Numbered from the stretch's first letter, positions 30,838-42,872 are shown. The stretch: DNA of 64,000 nucleotides from Tausonia pullulans (GCA_951802195.1 OX637627.1:1-64000), one strand, 5' to 3'. The notes: generated by a model from the sequence alone, not told the origin. Numbers and translations: made by a program.

Positions 30838-31666
30838 ATGTCTTTCCCAACCACCGCCATGCCTGATCTCGAGAACGCCAACCCCGTCATCCACGCGACG
30901 TCTTCTAAGGACGTCTCCTTCCGCCGTGTCGGATCCACCAAGCCCCTCACGTTCGCCGACCTCTGGACGGAGGAGGGCGCCGACCACGTCGTCGAGGCCG
31001 ACTATTCGAGCGCGGCCGCCAGCGAGCCCGAGGAGGGGAACAGCGAGGGCGACGAAGAGGAGATTGACCAGCAGGAGGTGTATGGTTCGTCGTCGTTGCC
31101 TGGGCTCTCCCTTCACTTCCTGAAACGCATCGCGGCTGACTGATACGACCCGCGCGCCGTCTTGCAGACCTCCTCCGGTCGATAACGGATCCGGAACACC
31201 CGCTTACGCTCGAGCAGCTCGCCGTCGTCTCGGCTTCTCAGATCACGGTCTCCAAGAACCACGTCCTCGTCGAGTTCACGCCGACCATTCCCCACTGCTC
31301 CATGGCTACTTTGATCGGTGCGTCAGCAGTGGTCTGTCGCCATTTCCCTTCCTGCTTACCTTGAATAATCCCCCACACAGGCCTTTCTCTCCGTGTTCGG
31401 CTTCTCCGCTCGCTTCCGGAACGCTACAAGGTTGATATCCGCGTTCGCGCTGGCACGCACCAGTCGGAGAACGCAGGTAAGCGAGGGCGCCACTCGTCAT
31501 TCTCGGCTTCCACTGAACTCTTCTTTCCCGATATCCAGTCAATAAGCAACTCAACGACAAAGAACGCGTTGCCGCTGCTCTCGAGAACACCCACCTCCTC
31601 GGTGTTGTTGAAGGCTGCCTGGCGAGCGCTGGCAAGCGCGGTGGCGAGGCGATCACCTCAGTCTGA
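30838..31666 (+). CDS. CIA2: MIP18 family protein, cytosolic Fe-S assembly (Cia2/CIAO2-like)
   Basis: Part of the cytosolic iron-sulfur targeting complex (with Cia1 and Met18 in yeast), which passes clusters to DNA-repair and replication enzymes. Conserved: [38 protein letters not shown] with the reactive Cys, [40 protein letters not shown]. The N-terminus has an acidic stretch ([13 protein letters not shown]). Three introns (about 31081-31167, 31318-31379, 31475-31539) keep the frame. Two in-frame ATGs, 30838 and 30859, are both plausible starts. Length about 190 residues is close to the fungal family. Confidence 0.92.
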
Positions 31667-31954
31667 AGTGCGGGAGGAATGTGCACACTGCTTAACGATT
31701 TTTTTTTATCATCTCGTGACCTTTCACCTGTATTTTCTCATTTGCTATTGTCCTTGAAGAGCATACCATGCGTTCCCTTGACGATGAAGTGGTGCCGTCA
31801 TCGGCAACCGCGGCCGACATTCTCGCCGCTCTACTCTGACTCGTCAAGAAAAAGACGACGCCCCAATCACCACCACCCATCGCCTCTCATCTCTCTTCCG
31901 GCTCTCTCCCAGCAGCCCACCTACACTCTCCTTAGTTTTCTTTCCATCAAAACC

Positions 31955-33221
31955 ATGTCTGAGTCCCAGCAGAAGATGAAGGTCGGAATCCTCGGCGCGA
32001 CTGGTTCGTTTCTCTGTGTCTCGCTCTCATTTTAGCATGTATATCGCCTCTCATATTGCTTCTCCCCTCTCACTAGGTACCGTCGGCCAGCGGTTCATCA
32101 CCCTCCTCTCCGCCCACCCCTTCTTCACCATCCACGCCCTCGGTGCCTCGTCACGTTCGGCTGGCCAGCCGTACGCCAAGGCGGTCAAATGGAAGCAGAC
32201 GACGCCCATCCCTGAGGCTGTCAGGACGCTTCAAGTGCGCGAGTGCAAGCCCGAGGGCTTCGAGGAGTGCAAAATCATCTTTTCTGGTCTCGACGCCGAG
32301 GTCGCCGGCGAGATTGGTGCGTGAGGCAGGAGGAAGTTACCTCTAGCAAGGGGCCCCCGTCCCTCCACTGACCCTTAATCGACTTGTCTCTTGTCTCTTA
32401 TCACAGAGTTCGCCTTCCGTGCCGCCGAGCTCTGCGTCTTCTCTAACTCGAAGAACTACCGCCGAGACCCACTCGTCCCGCTCATCGTCCCTACTGTCAA
32501 CCCGTCGCACCTCTCGGTCGTCCGAGCCCAGCAGGCCTCCCTCTCGCTTTCCAAGGGCTTCATTGTCACCAACGCGAACTGCTCGACGACCGGTCTCGTC
32601 GTGCCCCTTGCTGCTCTCGAGGCCGAGTTTGGACCCATCGAGTCATGCCTCGTGACGACGCTCCAGGCTATCTCGGGTGGCGGTTACCCCGGTGTTCCTT
32701 CGCTCGATATCCTCGACAACGTTGTCCCGCACATTGGCGGCGAGGAGGAGAAGATCGAGTGGGAGGCTTCTAAGATCCTTGGAGGCGTCCTCCCGGACGG
32801 CCAGGGCTTCGACCACCACGAGTCTTCGCCCATGAAGGTTTCAGCGGCTTGCAACCGCGTCGCCGTCATCGACGGCCACACCGAGTGCGTCTCCGTCCGG
32901 TTCGCCCAGCGGCCGCCTCCCTCGCCGGAGCAGGTCGCTGCCGCCATGACCAAGTACCGGACGCTCGCCAACGAGTTCGGCAAGGCTAAGGTCCCCTCGG
33001 CGCCCGAGACGCCGCTCGTCGTCATGGAAGAGGTCGACCGACCCCAGCCGAGACTCGACCGGAACCTCCAGGAGGGTGCTACGGTCGTCGTCGGGCGCAT
33101 CCGCTCTTGCCCGGTACTCGACATCAAGTTTGTTTGCCTCAGCGATAACGTCAGGATTGGTGCCGCGACGAGCTCGATCATCAACGCTGAGCTCGCCGTC
33201 GCTCAGGGCGTCGTTGTCTAA
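31955..33221 (+). CDS. HOM2: Aspartate-semialdehyde dehydrogenase
   Basis: Second step of the aspartate pathway to threonine and methionine: reduces aspartyl phosphate to the semialdehyde with NADPH. The ATG at 31955 gives KVGILGATGTVGQRFITLLS (nucleotide-binding loop, split by the intron 32004-32076). A second intron, 32317-32406, precedes FAFRAAELCVFSNSKNYR. Catalytic NANCSTTGLVVPLAALEAEF with the active-site Cys, AISGGGYPGVPSLDI, a KVSAACNRVAVIDGHTE block with the active-site His, and C-terminal VGRIRSCPVLDIKFVCLSDN. About 365 residues, the archaeal/fungal-type enzyme, cytosolic. The stop is 114 bp from the stop of the TFIIF gene (tail to tail). Confidence 0.96.
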
Positions 33222-33335
33222 ATGGACGAGGTGTGCGCTGGTTCGCTTTGTTTATTCACCTCGTTTCCTGATAGATATGACCATGGCCATAATCTCACTC
33301 GTTAGGACATGCTCTCGGCTTCAACATCTCCTCCC

Positions 33336-35651
33336 TCAGAGGCCCTCCTTCAGCGTCAGGATCGGCGGTTGCCCATTCATGTCAGCGACGCTTTTGACGA
33401 TCGCGATGAGTTCTCCGCGCTTCCTCGTCGTCTCCTCCGGCGTTCTGCCCCTGGTGTTCTAAAACAACGAGGACACAATGAGGGGTCAAAAAAGGAAAAA
33501 AAAAAAATTAAGGGGGAAAAAAGGAGACGCTGTCCAGACGTACTGTCTTGAAATGCTTGACGAGAACCTGGATCGTTGGCGTCGCCCTGCGGATGTATTC
33601 GACAATGTTCTCCCTGGTTGGCCCTCCACCCGTGACACGCGCTGGCGTCGTCGCCGGCACCGGCGAACCCTGCGAGCCTCCTCCCTCGTTCACAGAGGTA
33701 CCTTGCTCCATTCGCTGCTTTTTCTCTCCCTCACCGACGTCGGGCGAGCCCTTGCGTTTCTTAGTCACGTCAGACGCCATGGACGCCGCAGGCGAACCCG
33801 AACGCGAACGAACGGGCTTGGGCGACGATGTGACGCTGTTGGAGCGAGGTCGCGGGGGAGGCGGTGAGATGGACCGCTGGGCGAGGAGCGCCGAAGCCGG
33901 CGAGGCGTGCCGCGAGTGCCGGTCCCGGTCCGCCGATGATGAAGACGGCTTCGAAGAAGACGACGATGACGGAGGAACTACCACGGGTGCCTTGGGCGGA
34001 GGAATGTACTGGCCGTCCGCGGTGGTAACTGGCGTCTGGAGGGACGGGGCCGGTGGGGGAGGTGGCTCGTCGTCCGAGTCGGAGCTCTCCTCCTGGAGAA
34101 GAGACGGGATTGGTCAGCTCGTTGGTAGTAAGCGGACATTTAAGCGGGATAGCTGGCGCCGCACCGAAGACGCATAGGGGTTGTCATTGTCGTCATCGTC
34201 GCTGTCGTAGTTGCGGTCCGTCTTCTTGAGCTTCTTTTTGATCTTTTTACCATCTTCCTTGAGCGCCTCGTCGCCAAAGAGATCGTCGTCGTCCGAGGCA
34301 GCCTCATCAACGAGACCAGCGTTGCCTGCTCGGAACTCCCGCTTGATGCGTTCCTGATAGATGGCGACAAGTCAGAAAGAGAGCGCGGCGCGAAAGAAAA
34401 TCTCAGACGCGCCTCGAGCTCCTTGTTCTCCGCCTCATCCGCCTGATCAAACTCAATGAGACCGTCGTCGTCCGAGAAGGCGTCCTCAAAGTCCTGGTCT
34501 CCGTCTCCTCCGGCATCGCCTCCTCCTTCGCCTCGGCGCATCATTGGCCCACCGTCATCGCCGCCATCGTCCTCCCAGTCCATGAGCTCCTCCTTCTTGA
34601 CCCGAACGCCTCCGCCCCCCCCAGACCAAGCCGAGGACGACGATGCGCCGAGCGATGCCTGAGCGCGGCCGAGCCAGGCAGGGGGCGCGATCTCGGCTTT
34701 GACGATGCGCGTCGACGTCGAAGACGACAGTCCAGACCCAGACGACGAGCCAGCGGCCGTGCTGGTGGGACGGTTTGGGTCGTGCATGATCCATCGGCTA
34801 GGGTCCTTTCCCTTGAGTGTTTTGGCGTACTGTAAAGGGGGGGGGGGGGGGAGTCGTCAACGAGGAAGAGGAGAAGATAGGACGTCGACGAGACGACACA
34901 CCATCGTCTCGGCCTCCTCGCCGTCGATGGTGGTGTAGGCCGGCTTCTGCTGAAACTTGTACCACCTATGGACGTCGATGACCTGGAAAGCGTCTTTCTC
35001 GTCCTCGAAGACGAACAGCATGTAGGATTGCGTCGCCGTGTCGGCCATGCGCCCAACCCATGCGCCGTCCTTCCCGTTCTCGCCCGCCTCGAGGACCCAA
35101 GGGTGCCGTTCCTCCCTCCGAAGCCGGATCCGATCCTGCGAGACCTTGTGAATCTGCTTTGTTTTCTTCTTGAACAGGTTCTTCTTGTTGCGGACCGCCC
35201 CGGCGAAGGGGGCAATGAGACTCAGATCCGCGGCAGGGCCCTTCTTGCCCGTCGCGTATATCGGCTGGCCGTCGGGGCCCATCATGGGCTTGCCGTGAAT
35301 ATCAAGCACAGGCTTGAGCTCCTCAATTGGTTGGCCGTCCACTCCCATGGGTGGAGGCGGAGGGCGAGGACGGGGGTCCTTGCGGTTGAGGAGGATGGGT
35401 CGCGGGAGCGAAGGGACGTCAACCTCCTTGAGCGTTGCAAACTTGGCGACGTTGAACTGCCAACCGCCTGTGCCCGTCGAAACAAGACGGTAGTCGGAGT
35501 AGCCGAGATCGTCAGATTGAAGCGGCTTGACGTCGGGTGTGGAGGTCGTCGACCGCGAGAAGGACGACGGCCCGGCGCGCGAAGACGACGTGGTCAGCGA
35601 AGTCCCGGGCTCGACCTTGACGGGCGGCTGCGAGAAAGACGATGAGGCCAT
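33336..35651 (-). CDS. TFG1: TFIIF alpha subunit (RAP74)
   Basis: General RNA polymerase II initiation and elongation factor subunit. The N-terminal dimerisation domain is recognisable: DYRLVSTGTGGWQFNVAKFA, LNRKDPRPRPPPPP, FKKKTKQIHKVSQDRIRLRR, EERHPWVLEA, WVGRMADTATQSYMLFVFED, FQVIDVHRWYKFQQKPAYTT, then MHDPNRP. A long acidic and Ser-rich middle follows (DDDGLIEFDQADEAENKELE), then FRAGNAGLVDEAASDDDDLF and KKIKKKLKKTDRNYDSDDDD. The C-terminal winged helix appears as ENIVEYIRRATPTIQVLVKH and ends VADMNGQPPILTLKEGL. About five introns; one has a 15-C run just before its 3' splice site (34837-34851 on + as G). The start at 35651 is the only good ATG. Confidence 0.9.
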
Positions 35652-36065
35652 AGCCGTATGAGCGAGGGCGGGATGGCGTGAGGGGTGAAGTGGGGAGAAG
35701 TGGGGAGCGGGTGGTGGTGGATGAGAGCAAGGTGAAGTGACAGAGCCTCGCTGCCGTCGTCAGTGGCGATCGTCGCCGTTGCCTAGGACGTCAATCGCTC
35801 ATCGTCACCCCTCATCAGAGATCCACCTGAGGGCAGGCCTACAATTTTCACGAGCTAGGATATCGATCAAAGTATAGAAGAAGTGGTGGAAGGCCTTGCG
35901 GTTTCGTTGATAAGGTGACGACAATGTGGGGGTTCCCGTAAACCTCGAGCCGTCCCTTCGTCTCGCCCTCAACCTCCACCTCCCTTCGTCTCGTTCGTCC
36001 GTCTATAGCTCCTGCATGAGAATCGCTCCTCTCTCTGATGCCCCTCCCGCTGCAGCTCCATCATC
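35652..36065. promoter_or_regulatory. Divergent promoter: TFIIF alpha / HIT gene
   Basis: 414 bp between two divergent starts. No clear TATA box is seen, and no other gene. CT-rich tracts just upstream of the HIT start are typical of fungal promoters. Confidence 0.35.
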
Positions 36066-37014
36066 ATGACCAACTCGCTCGCCTCCTGCCTCTTCTGCAA
36101 GATCATCAAGGGCGAGATCCCCTCGCTCAAGCTCTGGGAAACTGAGCTCTCGTTCGTCGTTGTCGTCTGTTGACAGCAGCCAGGCACGTCTAGCTGATGT
36201 TCTCTTGGATCCACAAGCTACGCTTTCCTTGACGTCGGACCCATCTCGCGCGGACACTGTCTCGTCATTCCGAAGCACCAGTCCATCTCTCCTCCCTTTC
36301 GGTCATCTGCGCGCTAGGCACGCGTCCGTCGCATTGAGGCTGACTGACCACTGCCCACCAACAGCGCCGCCAAGCTTCACGAGCTCCCGGATGCGTCTCT
36401 TGCCGACCTTGTTAGTTCTCCCATCTCAAGTCTGCGAGGCTACTGTGCGCAGGCGAGGCTCACCTCATTCTCCCATCACCTACTTTGACAGCTCCCTGTC
36501 GCCAAGAAGCTCGCCATCGCCACCGGAGCTGAGGACTAGTGTGTCTCATTCTGATGCACCCTTTCTCACTCTAGACTGACAGGCTCTGTCTTTCTCTAGC
36601 AATATTCTCCAGGTGTGCTCTCGCCCTCTCTCAACGACGATGGCGTTAGGCGCCTCTCATCTCCCCCGACAACTAAATTATTCCTACTTCCTCCTTGGCA
36701 GAATAACGGCCGCAATGCCCACCAGGTCGTGGATCATGTCCACGTTCATGTTATCCCTAAGCCGGGCAAGAGCGACGAGAGTGGTCTCGTCATCGGCTGG
36801 CCCAGTCAGTTTCCTCGCCGAGCTTCAAGCTGTCTCTTGCTGAAGGCTGACTTGGTCTGGAACCCCCTTTCCCATCACCCCAGCGCAATCAACTGTACGT
36901 TTTTTGTTCTAACGAATACCCATCCAGCTTGCCCAACAAAACTGACTAGACGCGCTCGAACAGACCAAGGACGAGCTCGCCAAACTCCACGAGGAGATGA
37001 AAGCCCGCCTTTGA
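36066..37014 (+). CDS. HNT1: HIT family nucleoside phosphoramidase (HINT/Hnt1-like)
   Basis: Cleaves AMP-phosphoramidate bonds. Exon 1 MTNSLASCLFCKIIKGEIPS then LKLWETEL, spliced to YAFLDVGPISRGHCLVIPKH, then AAKLHELPDASLADLLPVAK, IATGAEDYNILQNNGRNAHQ and the histidine triad in VVDHVHVHVIPKPG, ending DELAKLHEEMKARL with the stop at 37012. Five to six introns break about 140 codons, the highest intron density in the window, including very short exons. It also has the CxxC (CLFC) of HINT proteins near the N-terminus. It is tail to tail with the serine hydrolase gene. Confidence 0.9.
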
Positions 37015-37172
37015 ATAGTGGGCCTTGGTTGCCTCAGTTTTGTGGTGCTCGATTTTGACAAAGGGTTGATGTTGAAGCATGTGGTATGAGCTTTCGGGGT
37101 GTCAAACAGACTATCCAGACATGACAGAGATTATTTGAGCGAGATTCCGCATTATCGTCTACACCGGCGCGC

Positions 37173-38770
37173 TCAAGGAGAGGCCTCTAGCCCTTCGTAG
37201 AGGAGGCTTTCGAGCTTCCCCCAGACCTCCTCGTGCTCGGCGTCGCTGCCCGGGAGGAGCTGGGTACCTCCCGAGGCAACGATGCCCGTGACAGGGTCGA
37301 TGAAGAACGCCGTGGAGAGGTAGCCACCCCAGTAGCCCGAGATGGCCTTGCGCCTCCCTGGCCAGTCGGTGATGTTGAGGAAGAGACCTCCGGCGCCAAC
37401 CCTGGAGAGAAGAGAAGCAGAGAGTCAGCGAATCTGCGTGCGTCCTGCCGTCGGAGAGAAATACGAACTGGACATCGCCAGTTCCGATCGGCTTGGGCCG
37501 GAAGATGGCAAGCTCCTCGAGCGGCTGGTCTCCCTCCTTGAGTGTGGGCTTCCAGAGAAGATCCCAGCTCTTCTCGGAGAGAAGCTTGTTGTCCTTCTGG
37601 ACGATGATCGCCTGGATGACGTCGAGGTACTCTCTCAGCGTCCCGTGGAGACCCATACCGCCCCAGTGGTCGGTGACCTTGTCCGGGTCGAGTGCGAGGA
37701 TGGGAACGCCTGCGGGCAGGGGGCTGAGGACTCGGGTAGCTGGGTGACGGAAGGTGCAAGGGAGGTGGCGCTCGGCGAGGTCGGGCCGGAGGGTGAAGGA
37801 AAAGGAGTTCTGGGCGAGCCCAATGGGCTCGAAAATGTTCTTTTGGCTGTGGAAAAAAAAAGCGCAAAGGTCGGAATATGGACGCACACAAACAAGGGAG
37901 AGAGAAACGAACAAGTAGTCGCCGAGCGAGAGACCCGAAAGCTTCTCGACAACTTTGCCGAGGAAATCCGTCGAGGGACCGTACGAGAACGAGGTACCCT
38001 GCATGGGCGAGTCACGTCAGCCAACAAAATCAATTTTCGGATGGGTTGCAATGGGCACACGTGACGCACCGGCTCGTAGATAAGAACCTGAGTCGCGAGG
38101 AACGAACGGTTGAAACCCATCATCGAGACCACGCCGTGGCCTGTTTCTGTGTAGTAGCGCGCAAGATGAGCGTGGTTCGGGGCTGCGCCGTAGGCGAGGC
38201 CGCTCGTGTGGTTCAAAAGATGGAGGATTGTGATGGGCGTCTTCGCGTCCACGAAGACGGGCTCGTCCGTCTTGGCATCGTAGCCCGTGAGGATCTTGGG
38301 CGAGGTGAGCAGAGGCGCAATCACATCTGAGGCTGGGGTTTCAAGCGTGACGAGACCACGATCAATAAGCTGGAGGATGGAGATCTGTGGTAGAGAAGAG
38401 AAGAGAGTTTCAGCGGCTGTGGTGGTGAGGCATCGGGTTGCCGTCGGATTAGCACACCCCGCCCCCCGCCCTGCCCCCCTCTCACACACCGTGATCGACA
38501 TCGACATGTCACGCCTTGCGTGCGCCATCGGTCGCTGTGTCGTGGACTACTGACAGAAGTGAGGAACTTGGTCATGCTATAGAGCGAGACGACCGTCTTG
38601 TCGTCGACGGGTCGGCCGTCAGGGTAGGAGCCCGCCTGCCCAGAGTAGAGGACGCTGTCCTTGTCCGCCACATGAAACCAGTAGGGAGGGAGCTTCGGGT
38701 TGTCGCCGGATGTGGCGTCCTTGAGGACCGCGTCGATCTTTGCGGCGGTCGAGGGAGTGAGACGAGGCAT
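37173..38770 (-). CDS. Class C beta-lactamase-like serine hydrolase
   Basis: A penicillin-binding-fold hydrolase of the esterase/LACTB group; fungal members include esterases and secondary-metabolite enzymes. The nucleophile motif SMTK (S-x-x-K) is in KTVVSLYSMTKFLTS. Then ISILQLIDRGLVTLETPASD, ITILHLLNHTSGLAYG, FSYGPSTDFLGKVVEKLSG with the Tyr of the second motif, IFEPIGLAQNSFSFTLRPDL, VTDHWGGMGLHGTLREYLDV, and the last exon VGAGGLFLNITDWPGRRKAI with GYWGGYLSTAFFIDPVTGIV. Introns at about 38386-38550, 38000-38070, 37850-37915 and 37405-37468. No signal peptide is evident. About 430 residues. The substrate is unknown. Confidence 0.86.
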
Positions 38771-39136
38771 GGTGAGTGAGGGGAAGTGATGGGCGGTTGG
38801 GGGGAAAGAATAGCCGGAGGGTTCGAAGTCAACTGGTGATGCGCGTCCGTACGGTTCGGCATCCGGCCCCAGCTTCCTCCTCGGAGCAACGACCTCATCG
38901 GCGGCCGAGATGGGTCCCTTTGCGTGACGAGATGGGTGAGTCACCCTAAGGGATCGGGCTCTGTATGGAGGGTGCCCAAGGGAACCCTGCCCTTTCTTCT
39001 CTCGAGAGGGGTCGGGTTGTGATGCGCGTGCGATAGTCGCTGATCGCAGCAGGCACAAGAAGGCAGCAGGTCAATTCCTTTTCAATGCCTTCGATTTCCT
39101 TCCCAAGGAGACATGGCATTATTCACGGCAAAAGAA

Positions 39137-40042
39137 TTAAGCAAGGAGGGTGCCCTCGACGAGCTGGACGACGCATCGGTGTTAGTCATACGCAAGCAGA
39201 GATGGACCTCTCGCGCGCGCTTTTTCACCTGCGTCGTTAGATCCTCCGCTTCCCGGACTTGCACAACCTGGGAGTCGTGGCATGGGCGAGATGTCAGATG
39301 GAATACCCTGTCCCCCCAATACTTCTTTGCTCACCTTGGCAACGTCGGCCTTGACCTGGAAGAAGGAGAGAGCCGACGCGTGTAGCGTCATCGCCTCAGT
39401 CGCCGCGCCAACGGGCGACCAGTTGATGAGAAAGAGGGGGGACGATGTCCGGCCGTCCTTGTGGGTCTGAGGAGGGTGGCAACAGACAGGCAAGAGAGTG
39501 AGGAAACGAGTGGGGGTCCAAAGCCGTTTCCGGAGCGGATGAACGGACCAGGTTGTAGGAGACGACGACATATCGCGGGTTGTTGCCGGGGAGCTAAGAT
39601 ATCCAAAATTGGTGCACTCGTCAGCACGAGGGACTTACTGGTTGGGCGAGTGAGAGATTCACCTCCTCAGCGAGCTCCTCGATGGTGTCAAACGAGATCT
39701 CCTCGTCCTGCTCGATGACAAGCTTGGCCTTGTTTATCTGCGGCAGGGATGACGAGAGAAGCGTCAAAAAGGAACCATACACCCCAGAAACGGTGGCCTG
39801 TCTCACTTTGACTATAGTGTTAAGGGGGATTGAGATCAGCGACCGCGATGCGATGAGATGAGGGGCGAGCGAGCGAGCGCTACGACGACGAACAGACGAG
39901 CGCCGCGTTCGAGGGGTCCTTCTTAAACCGGAATGCCTTGAGGGCCTGCTCGACGGTGCTGGGGATATCGACGGTGTGGCTCTGAGGAGAAGATGTCAAG
40001 GCCTGCTGGTCTATTCAGAGGACGAACCGGAGAACGGACCAT
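39137..40042 (-). CDS. Glia maturation factor (GMF, ADF/cofilin-fold Arp2/3 debrancher)
   Basis: GMF binds the Arp2/3 complex and promotes actin debranching at endocytic patches (yeast Aim7). Read: SHTVDIPSTVEQALKAFRFK then KDPSNAAL, INKAKLVIEQDEEISFDTIE, ELAEEVNL, NNPRYVVVSYNLVRS, DGRTSSPLFLINWSPVGAAT, MTLHASALSFFQVKADVAK, and C-terminal VVQVREAEDLTTQ spliced to LVEGTLLA with the stop at 39137-39139. The best start is the ATG at 40042, directly followed by an intron (GTCCGT...CTCAG) before AGC CAC, so exon 1 would hold only the start codon. A tiny exon between AAL and INKAK could not be resolved to consensus splice sites. The order of the conserved blocks matches the family. Confidence 0.82.
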
Positions 40043-40290
40043 GGTAATGGGAGATGAATAATGGTTGGAGGGAGGGAACTATGTCGCGTGGTTGTCCCGT
40101 CGCGCCTCTTTCGACCACCATCCACGTCCCGACCCTGAGCATGGTGAGCGAGCCACGATCCGCCTCGCGTCACTGACGGCGCCGCTGACATGTTGTTCCT
40201 CGCCAGTCCCTCTCCACCTTTCCGGCCGTGTTCCCCTCCTCACCGGCGCGCCCTGCTCCGGTCGCTTCGTCGTCCGCCGCCGTCGCCGCC
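40043..40290. promoter_or_regulatory. Short divergent promoter: GMF / roadblock gene
   Basis: About 100 bp if the roadblock gene starts at the upstream ATG (40151-40153, in GAGCATGGTGAGCGAGCC), or 248 bp if it starts at 40291. That upstream ATG is followed at once by a splice donor (GTGAGC) and the acceptor GCCAG at about 40206, after which the frame reads SLSTFPAVFPSSPARPAPVA into the downstream start. Two divergent cytoskeletal genes would then share a very small promoter. Confidence 0.4.
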
Positions 40291-40905
40291 ATGGAGCCCG
40301 AGCCGTCGACGTCCTCCACCTCTCAGCAGCAAGCCCTCCCGCCGGCCCTTGAGACCCTCCTGCAACCTCTCTCCCACTCCCGCTCCGTCCTCGGCGTCCT
40401 CGTCCTCGGGCGCGGCGCTTCGTCATCGCTGGCTCAGCCGCCTCGCAAGGGCGCGACGTCCGTGATCCGAGCGCAGGGCGCGCTCTTTGAGGGCGAGAAG
40501 GGCCGGGCCTACGCGGCGAGGATTGGGACATTGGTTGGCCATGTCGAGGAGGATCTCGCTGGGCCGGCAGTGACGGAGGAGACCACCGCGGGGCAGACGG
40601 TCGTTGAGGGCGCCGTCGCCGACAAGGTACGCGTCGTCGTCTATCGTCTTTGGACCCCCTTACCACACCTTCGAGTTCACTGACAGAGGCCTGGCAACTC
40701 ATGGCTCACCCTTGGAAAACATAGGATGCAGTGAAGTTCCTTCGGATCCGGACGGCGAGGCACGAGCTCCTTATCACGCCCGGTACGCGCCCGTCATCAC
40801 TTTGGCCCACGAGGACGCGTTTCTCAGTACTGACGTCCGCCATCCCCCCTTTCCCCCAAAGACACCAACTACATCCTCGTCGTTGTCCACGATCCATCAT
40901 CGTAG
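40291..40905 (+). CDS. Roadblock/LC7-type dynein light chain
   Basis: A small cytoplasmic dynein-associated light chain. MEPEPSTSSTSQQQALPPAL leads into the domain: LLQPLSHSRSVLGVLVLGRG, YAARIGTLVGHVEEDLAG, then after an intron DAVKFLRIRTARHELLITP and, in the last exon, DTNYILVVVHDPSS. FLRIRT and the terminal LVVVH-P block are the family signature. Introns at about 40627-40724 and 40780-40861. The internal ATG at 40291 is given as the safe start; an N-terminal extension from the upstream ATG is possible. About 140 residues. The 3' end is 97 bp from the PIG-M stop (tail to tail). Confidence 0.83.
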
Positions 40906-41002
40906 ATGAGCTCCGCGAACGAGAGAGCGAGGGGGAGGGCCTCGGCCGTTGACGATCTTGATGACTTGACGACCCATTCAGGGCATTCTATTGTATCAAA
41001 AT

Positions 41003-42872
41003 CTAATGGAACCCAGCCATGACTTCGCCGAGGATCCACCCATTGACACCGAGGAAGATAATGCTGGCGGCCCACAGTTGGAGAAAGACGTCGCGGCCGA
41101 GGAACTCAAGGTTGTACGCCGGGAGCAGCCAGAGAGCCTAATGTGGGCGAGAAGTCAAGTCAGCTCGCTGAAGGAGCTGGAGGAGAGACGGATGGGGGAT
41201 TAGTGTACCTGACCAAGAACCCATGCTGCGAACAAGCCAAATGCCTTACCTCGCGTAACATGGACGCGAGGGAGGATCAGGGGGAGGAACGAGAGGTACC
41301 AGATAAAATACTGCGGTGCGTCGGGAGCACTCGTCAGCCGACCTGAACTTTCAGGCATACTCGGTCTGGATGACCCACCTGACTGGTAACGACCTTGTTG
41401 AGTGCCACAAAGACGGCGGTTGCGATCGCCCAGCCCATCACAAGCTCGCCCGCCCGGCCGTAGGCCCACCCGAGGACGACCGAGAGGCCGAGCTGGGGCA
41501 GGAAGCTCGCAAGTGGGCTGCGCAGAAGTGCTTGAGCAGTAGATGGGAGGACAGAAGAGGAGGTTGAGGAAAGGGGGGAGGGGAGAGAGGAAGCAAGATA
41601 AATGGGGTAGAAGTAGGGCGAAAAGTTGTGTCGGTGGTCGAGGCGGTGAAGATGGTAGAGATATGGATGGTAGATGGCCTCGTGGCCCCAGCTTGCAAAA
41701 GACTATATGTCAGTATCTCTCCCGCTGAGGACTAATTTCGTACCTGAAGAAGACTTACATCAGATAACATAATGCCGTGAGAGCGGCAAAAGTGCCTCCG
41801 CTAATGAGCGCAAACTCGATGCCCTTCCTGCACACGCCGAACCGACCAAGGGCCGTCCTGGAGCCACGGCCGAGGTAGCCGAGGACGGCGGCCGCAAATA
41901 CGACAGGGTAGATCTTGATATGAACGGCAAGGCCGAAGAGGACAGATCCGAGGACCTGCGAGCGCGAGAGGGAGCTTGACAAGAAGCCTGTTGGCTTCTC
42001 GACGAGGCAGTAGAGCGCGCCGAGGATGATGGCGCCGAGGAGAGACTCCGAGGAGCCGCGGGTGGCAATGTTGATAGGTAGAGGGTTGAAGAGCCAAAGG
42101 GATGAGATCCACCATGTCGGAGAAGAGGAGGAGGAGAAGGAGGTCGGCGCACCCGAAGCCGCGATGGCCTCGTCGAGCGAGGCGAACGTGGTCGGGTAGG
42201 CGATGGACGGCTCGACGCGCGTGTACCGCGAGGGCGTGGTAGCCGAGCTCCACTTAGAAGCAGAGCCTCCGACGCCACCTCCGGTACTGCTCGGATCCCT
42301 GTCTTTGGGGTGTGGGACCGATGGTGCGAATATGAGATACTGGGCCGGGGTGACGCAAGGAGACACGCCGTCGGCCGTGGGACGGGGTGAGCTCGAGGGG
42401 AAGAGGAGAAAGAGGAGATAGCCGATGAGGAGGTCGCAGAGAGAGAAGAGAACCTTTCCGAATGCTGGGTGAAGGAATAAGTTGGGGAGGAGGAGTACGG
42501 CGAGCAAAGGGGTATACCGGTACGTCGAGCGCGCATAGGGCCTTGAGGCGACGAGAGGACAACGCGTCAGCTTTCGTCCACCGCTCTTAATTGAGCAGAA
42601 AGCAAGATGGGATACAATCCCATAGCCACCACTGACGATCCTATCCAGCTTCCGCCGAGAACACCCTCGCTAGGCTTGCCGCCGGCAAGAGCCGGGAGCC
42701 AGGTGAGGCGGGCGCCGTCAGAGAAGACGCTGTAGTCGACGTCGGTATACTTGACCGTCGACCTCGCGTCCTGGTGGGCGCCGTAAAGCATAAAGGCCGC
42801 ATGGAGGGCGAGGGAGGCCCCGAGTAGGCGTGTAAGATGGCCTCGGTCGACGGAGGAGGTCGTGGACGTCAT
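41003..42872 (-). CDS. GPI14: GPI mannosyltransferase 1 (PIG-M)
   Basis: Adds the first mannose to the GPI-anchor precursor in the ER lumen, using dolichol-phosphate mannose. MTSTTSSVDRGHLTRLLGAS precedes a first helix; then KYTDVDYSVFSDGARL with the luminal DxD (DVD) motif, RSTYRYTPLLAVLLLPN, GKVLFSLCDLLIGYLLF, WLFNPLPINIATRGSSESLL, HIKIYPVVFAAAVLGYLG, GMNI-equivalent helices from the 41.4-41.7 kb exon (HDHRHNFSPYFYPIYL), YFIWYLSFLPLILPRVHV, and C-terminal FLGVNGWILGEVMAGFH. The loop after the second helix carries a Ser/Pro-rich insertion of about 80 residues (TTPSRYTRVEPSIAYPTTF) not typical of the family core. Four introns; multi-spanning throughout. Confidence 0.9.
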
